From positions 1-6,122 of the forward strand of contig CALJZV010000438.1 in the NCBI GenBank assembly GCA_937983475.1: 6,122 bases of DNA. Reading direction: 5' to 3'. The DNA comes from an uncultured Verrucomicrobiales bacterium (lineage in GTDB: Bacteria; Verrucomicrobiota; Verrucomicrobiia; Limisphaerales; JACDHS01). Both the position numbers and the translations under genes were made by a program. Below, one piece after another: positions 6,027 through 6,122 of this stretch. Under the pieces are notes generated by a model. It was not told where the DNA came from, did not search any database, and saw only the letters and a program-made list of their open reading frames with translations. Within the stretch, counting starts at the first letter, position 1. Each line of letters starts with the position of its first letter.

Positions 6027-6122
6027 GTGACTGAAGTTTCCGGTCTTTCTGAGTATTTAGCGTTCCAGGCTAAAATTCTCAAAAAAGCGAGGGAAGAACG
6101 AAAGAACCTGCCGGCTGAAACA
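6027..6122 (+). CDS. Possible start of a downstream gene, cut by the window end
   Basis: From GTG at 6027 the frame is open for 32 codons to the end of the window, starting VTEVSGLSEYLAFQAKILKK and continuing with a charged, helix-like stretch (AREERKNLPAET). The other two + frames have stops in this stretch (for example 6028-6030 and 6058-6060). The frame is the same as pgpA, with 10 sense codons between the pgpA stop and the GTG. No Shine-Dalgarno is visible and third positions are less GC-rich than in pgpA. I do not recognise the protein; a coiled or helical N-terminus is all that can be said. Confidence 0.4.
   Translation, partial: MTEVSGLSEYLAFQAKILKKAREERKNLPAET

Overview
The window reads as ordinary bacterial chromosome, probably from a Verrucomicrobiota species. 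That assignment is inference from gene style: a large FG-GAP repeat protein, a secreted GH43/GH32-like propeller protein, a SppA peptidase with a long proline-rich cytoplasmic arm, moderately high GC, and start sites with little or no Shine-Dalgarno sequence. It has not been checked by any search. All supported genes lie on the + strand.

Layout. Positions 1-912 are the 3' end of a large secreted or surface protein with FG-GAP/VCBS-type repeats at a 51-residue period. A 79-base spacer with two small hairpins follows, the second covering the ribosome binding site of the next gene. Positions 992-1954 encode a protein with a likely signal peptide and a five-bladed-propeller glycosidase signature (D, RD and EC motifs). 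Positions 2020-3342 encode signal peptide peptidase SppA (S49), with the catalytic Ser/Lys pair present. Positions 3394-4029 encode uracil phosphoribosyltransferase (upp). Positions 4067-5197 encode an M24 (Xaa-Pro type) metallopeptidase with all five metal ligands. Positions 5198-5456 hold no convincing gene, although a doubtful 72-codon ORF there ends in an ATGA overlap with the next start. Positions 5457-5996 encode phosphatidylglycerophosphatase A (pgpA). From about 6027 to the window end, one frame stays open after a GTG codon and may be the start of another gene.

How the genes fit together. sppA, upp and the M24 gene are tightly packed (51 and 37 bases apart) and could be one transcript. 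SppA cuts leftover signal peptides in the membrane and an M24 enzyme could trim proline-containing peptides, so a peptide-turnover theme is possible; upp is uracil salvage and probably only co-transcribed. pgpA performs the last step of phosphatidylglycerol synthesis. The first two genes look like separate secreted carbohydrate or surface functions.

I did not find a mobile element, CRISPR array, RNA gene, defence system or other clearly new system. The second-look items are small: a hairpin over a ribosome binding site, polyproline runs in SppA, short ORFs at gene junctions, and an unusual spacing between metal ligands in the M24 enzyme.
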